Source of the DNA: an uncultured Bacteroidales bacterium | Lineage (GTDB): Bacteria > Bacteroidota > Bacteroidia > Bacteroidales > WCHB1-69 | Assembly (NCBI GenBank): GCA_946409645.1 | Contig: CAMJXE010000003.1 | Span: 1-64,000 of the forward strand | DNA: 64,000 nucleotides | Reading direction: 5' to 3' | In this document: in pieces, positions 61,029 through 64,000 of the stretch | Layout of the letters: each line of letters begins with the position of its first letter | How positions within the stretch are numbered: position 1 is the stretch's first letter | Translations under genes and position numbers: made by a program | The notes under the pieces: model-generated | The model's input: the letters and a program-made list of their open reading frames with translations, nothing else | What the model was told of the DNA's origin: nothing | The model's database searches: none

Positions 61029-62675
61029 ATGAAAAAATTATCCACCATTATGGTTATGCTTGCCTGCATCGCCCTGTTTGCTTCATGCAAGAACAAAAAA
61101 TCGGAAACCCCCAATGAGGAATCGAAGAGTGAACTCCAGCAGAAAGTGGAGGAATATGCCTACTTCGACCTTACTGCGGATCTTTCCAAACTGACCGACA
61201 GTGAGCGGAAACTGCTTCCCATCTTCTTTGAGATCGGACAAATCATGGACGACCTTTTCTGGGAACAGACTTTTGGAGACAAGAGCATCCTCGACACCAT
61301 TTCCGATCCGTGGATGAAGGATTATGCGATGATCAACTACGGTCCGTGGGATCGTCTGGACGAGGAGAAACCTTTCGTGCCGGGCTTCGGCGCGCGTCCC
61401 GTAATGGGCAAGTACTATCCGCAAGATATTACGAAAGAGGAATATGACGCTTTCGACGATCCGTTGAAATCCTCTCATTATACTGTTCTCAAACGTGACG
61501 AGAATGGAAAATTGATCACTGTCGGCTATTATGAGGCTTACAAAGAGAAACTCGACAGAGTGTGCGAGCTGCTCGACCAGGCTATTGAAATCGCCGACAA
61601 TCCCACTATGAAGAAATACCTCGTGGAGCGCAAGAAATCGTTGCAGACCAACGATTATTATCCCAGCGACATGGCTTGGATGGATCTTCGTGGCTCCAAT
61701 ATAGACTTCGTGTTCGGTCCTATCGAGAACTACGACGATGGTTTTAACTCCGTGAAGACCTCTTGGGAGGCTTTCGTCCTCGTGAAAGATGTGGCGGCCA
61801 GTACCAAGCTCGACAAGTTCGTGCAGATGTTGCCGCAGTTGCAACGCGAACTGCCCTGTGACCCTGCACACAAACAATATGTCCCCGGCACTTCCAGCGA
61901 CATGAATCTCTATGATGTGGTGTTCTATGGCGGCGACTGCAACGCGGCAGGCAAGACCATCGCCATCAACTTGCCCAACGACGACAACGTGCAGGCCAAG
62001 AAGGGCTCCCGCCGCTTCCAGCTGCGCAACGCCATGCAGGCCAAGTTCGACAAGATCATGAAGCCCATCGGCGAAATCATCATTGAGCCCTCTGAGCAGA
62101 ACCACATCACCTTCGACGCTTTCTTCTGGAATGTGACTTTCCACGAAGTGGCACACGGCTTGGGCGTGAAGCAGACCATCAACGGCAAGGGCTCTGTGGA
62201 CGAAGCTATGCAAACCGAAAACTCCAGCTGGGAAGAGGCTAAAGCCGACATCGTGGGCCTGAACCTCGTGCTGAACCTCATTGACAAAGGCGAAATTACC
62301 GATATTTCTGTGGAAGACGCCATCACCACCTATATCGTCGGTTTGTTGCGCTCCGTGCGTTTCGGCGCTTCCGAGGCCCACGGTATCGCTAACATGATGT
62401 GTTACAACTACCTCTTCGAAAACGGTGCGTTCACCCGTAACGGCAACGGAACTTACCATATCAATTACGACAAGGCTCGCAAGGCTATGGAAGGCTGGAT
62501 CGCGCTGATTCTCAAGACCCAGGCGGAAGGCGATTTCGAGTTCGCCGCCCAATATAGCAAAGACAACGGCATCATCAAAGCCGACCTTCAGAACGACCTC
62601 GACCGCATCAACAAGTCCGGTATCCCGAGAGACATTCGTTTCAATCAGGGACTGGATGTGTTGGGACTGAAATAA
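61029..62675 (+). CDS. DPP III-like (M49-type) zinc peptidase lipoprotein
   Basis: A 548-residue protein from the ATG at 61029, chosen for its lipoprotein signal peptide (MLACIALFASC, lipobox Cys). Zinc motif HEVAH (residues 372-376) and a downstream acidic motif EEAKAD (402-407) parallel the HExxxH and EECRAE motifs of dipeptidyl-peptidase III; here the first is the shorter HExxH form. FFWNVTFHEVAHGLG and EAHGIANMM are further conserved-looking parts. It probably cleaves peptides at the cell envelope, in keeping with the S46 peptidase at 17-19 kb. Confidence 0.8.
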   Translation: MKKLSTIMVMLACIALFASCKNKKSETPNEESKSELQQKVEEYAYFDLTADLSKLTDSERKLLPIFFEIGQIMDDLFWEQTFGDKSILDTISDPWMKDYAMINYGPWDRLDEEKPFVPGFGARPVMGKYYPQDITKEEYDAFDDPLKSSHYTVLKRDENGKLITVGYYEAYKEKLDRVCELLDQAIEIADNPTMKKYLVERKKSLQTNDYYPSDMAWMDLRGSNIDFVFGPIENYDDGFNSVKTSWEAFVLVKDVAASTKLDKFVQMLPQLQRELPCDPAHKQYVPGTSSDMNLYDVVFYGGDCNAAGKTIAINLPNDDNVQAKKGSRRFQLRNAMQAKFDKIMKPIGEIIIEPSEQNHITFDAFFWNVTFHEVAHGLGVKQTINGKGSVDEAMQTENSSWEEAKADIVGLNLVLNLIDKGEITDISVEDAITTYIVGLLRSVRFGASEAHGIANMMCYNYLFENGAFTRNGNGTYHINYDKARKAMEGWIALILKTQAEGDFEFAAQYSKDNGIIKADLQNDLDRINKSGIPRDIRFNQGLDVLGLK

Positions 62676-62705
62676 TTTGTAATTAGAAATTAGTAATGAG
62701 TAATT

Positions 62706-62733
62706 GTAGAGACGCAAAATTTTGCGTCTCTAC
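62706..62733. repeat. 28-bp perfect palindrome, GTAGAGACG family
   Basis: Arms GTAGAGACG/CGTCTCTAC with the self-complementary core CAAAATTTTG. Confidence 0.9.
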
Positions 62734-62757
62734 TTTCTTAACCCTTAACCCCTCTCT

Positions 62758-63852
62758 ATGTACCTCAAATCCATACAACTCACCAATTTCAAATCCTACA
62801 CTGAAGCCTCCTTCGCGTTCAACAGCAACGTGAACGGCATCGTGGGAGCGAACGGCAGCGGAAAGACCAACCTGCTGGATGCCATTCATTATCTGTCGTT
62901 CGGGAAGAGCTGCTTTTCGGCTAAGGATGTGAGTTCGGTGCAGTTGGGGACGGATTTTTTCGCGCTGCACGGCGATTTTGCCGACGAGGAATCGGGGAAC
63001 AGCACGCAGGTGAGCTGTGTCTATAAGAACGGGGCAAAGACGTTGAAGGCTAACAAGAAGGAATACGAACGGCTGAGCGACCACGTGGGGCTTTTCCCCG
63101 TGGTGATGGTCTCGCCTTACGACAGCGACATCATCAACGATGGCAACGAGGTGCGACGGAAGTTTTTCGACAAAATCATCTCGCAGTTCGACAAGATTTA
63201 TCTCCAGCATCTGATCCATTACAAAAAGTTGCTCTTGCAACGAAATGCCGTTTTGCGCCAACAGATGGAGATTCGTCATGCGGATCTTTCTCTTTTACAG
63301 GTGATTGACTACCAGTTGATGGCGGATGGCGTGCAGCTTTATGAACGGCGCAAACAGTTCATAGAAGACATCCGTCCAATGTTTCTGGAGCATTATCGGC
63401 GCTTGTCGGGTGGGGTGGAGGAGGTCGATATCCGCTACAATTCGGCGTTGTTAGAGACTGGTTATGAGGAGGGTTTGTCGAAGAGTTTTCCTGTGGATTC
63501 GAAGTGCGGGTTCACGACTTTCGGGGTGCATAAAGACGACTATGATTTCACTATAGATGGTCAGCCAGTGAAGCATTTCGGTTCGCAGGGACAGCAGAAG
63601 TCGTTCTCGTTGGCATTGCGGCTGTCGCAGTTCGATTACGCCTTCGCCTACAACAAGCGCAAGCCGATCTTGCTTTTGGATGACATTTTCGACAAATTGG
63701 ATCGATTGCGTATCACAGAGCTGCTGAACATGGTGGGGAATGAGCATTTCGGGCAGGTGTTCATTTCCGACACGGACGAGACGCGCGTACGATCGATTTT
63801 GGGGGAACATGGGATTGAGCATCAGATTTTCGAAATCAAAAAACAAACATGA
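62758..63852 (+). CDS. recF: DNA replication and repair protein RecF
   Basis: A 364-residue SMC-like ATPase loading RecA at gaps. It starts MYLKSIQLTNFKSYTEASFA. Walker A is GANGSGKTN (about residues 35-43), the signature region is FGSQGQQKSFSLALRLSQF, and Walker B is PILLLDDIFDKLD, followed by QVFISDTDETRV. The length is normal. dnaA/dnaN are not adjacent. The last 148 bases of the window hold nothing I can assign. Confidence 0.95.
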   Translation: MYLKSIQLTNFKSYTEASFAFNSNVNGIVGANGSGKTNLLDAIHYLSFGKSCFSAKDVSSVQLGTDFFALHGDFADEESGNSTQVSCVYKNGAKTLKANKKEYERLSDHVGLFPVVMVSPYDSDIINDGNEVRRKFFDKIISQFDKIYLQHLIHYKKLLLQRNAVLRQQMEIRHADLSLLQVIDYQLMADGVQLYERRKQFIEDIRPMFLEHYRRLSGGVEEVDIRYNSALLETGYEEGLSKSFPVDSKCGFTTFGVHKDDYDFTIDGQPVKHFGSQGQQKSFSLALRLSQFDYAFAYNKRKPILLLDDIFDKLDRLRITELLNMVGNEHFGQVFISDTDETRVRSILGEHGIEHQIFEIKKQT

Positions 63853-64000
63853 TAGGGGCGCATCGCATACGCCCGCCCGAATCGCATGCCTACAATGCGA
63901 AAGAAAATGCGTAAATATGCGAAAAAAATGCTTGTAAAAAGGATTGTTTTGGCGCCGCGTGTTGTAATTTATTGATTATAAGTGCTATAAAATTGACTTA

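Noticed and set aside
61083..62717. 544-codon minus-strand open frame opposite the DPP III-like gene
   Set aside because: Antisense shadow; the plus strand has a lipobox and zinc motifs.

Overview
The window looks like chromosomal DNA from an uncultured Bacteroidales-type bacterium. The evidence is the TAnnTTTG promoter motif ahead of most transcription units, a type IX secretion (T9SS) style C-terminal domain, S46 dipeptidyl-peptidases, a Bacteroidetes-style MGRAFEYRK YebC, DUF4230 and DUF5618 proteins, and zinc-free L36 and S14. No phage structural genes, rRNA or CRISPR arrays are seen.

Region 1 (1-7.1 kb) is a tandem array of at least four orphan Rhs cassettes. Each has a short variable linker, the roughly 60-residue Rhs-associated core ending in DPNG, and a different C-terminal putative toxin (JAB/JAMM-like protease, two zincin-like metallopeptidases, one truncated tip). 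Most are followed by a small secreted protein that is the candidate immunity or accessory partner. Region 2 (7.1-32.5 kb) is core metabolism with a peptide and amino-acid fermentation flavour: 3,5-diaminohexanoate dehydrogenase, a four-subunit 2-oxoacid:ferredoxin oxidoreductase, SDR-type threonine dehydrogenase, an S46 peptidase, a short-chain fatty acid transporter, an ADP-forming acyl-CoA synthetase, and also YebC, MiaA, tRNA-Pro, a Na/Pi transporter, a porin, a ROK kinase and a phosphohexomutase.

Region 3 (32.9-45.3 kb) holds 24 genes of the S10-spc-alpha ribosomal supercluster in a permuted order. The rpmD-rplQ half lies upstream of the rplV-rpsE half, and rpsJ-rpsS are absent from the window. 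Each half has its own promoter and terminator.

Region 4 (48-59.5 kb) is the accessory highlight, a complete diversity-generating retroelement (DGR). A 1730-residue secreted target ends in a FISUMP domain carrying a 147-bp variable repeat. It is followed by a cruciform, a 147-bp template repeat, a fused MutS-like/Avd accessory protein and a DGR reverse transcriptase. Eight of the nine template/variable differences are at template adenines. Downstream lie two duplicated DUF5618 genes and an AbiF-like HEPN gene preceded by a small structured leader RNA, then a 23-bp relic matching the end of the variable repeat. Region 5 (59.5-63.9 kb) has two DUF4230 genes, a DPP III-like lipoprotein peptidase and recF.

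The intergenic spacers hold several dispersed repeat families: 28-bp palindromes with conserved arms and changing self-complementary cores, a roughly 74-bp stem-loop repeat, telomere-like TTTAAGG runs, and GAATTCA runs. Some of these also occur in frame inside the Rhs linkers.
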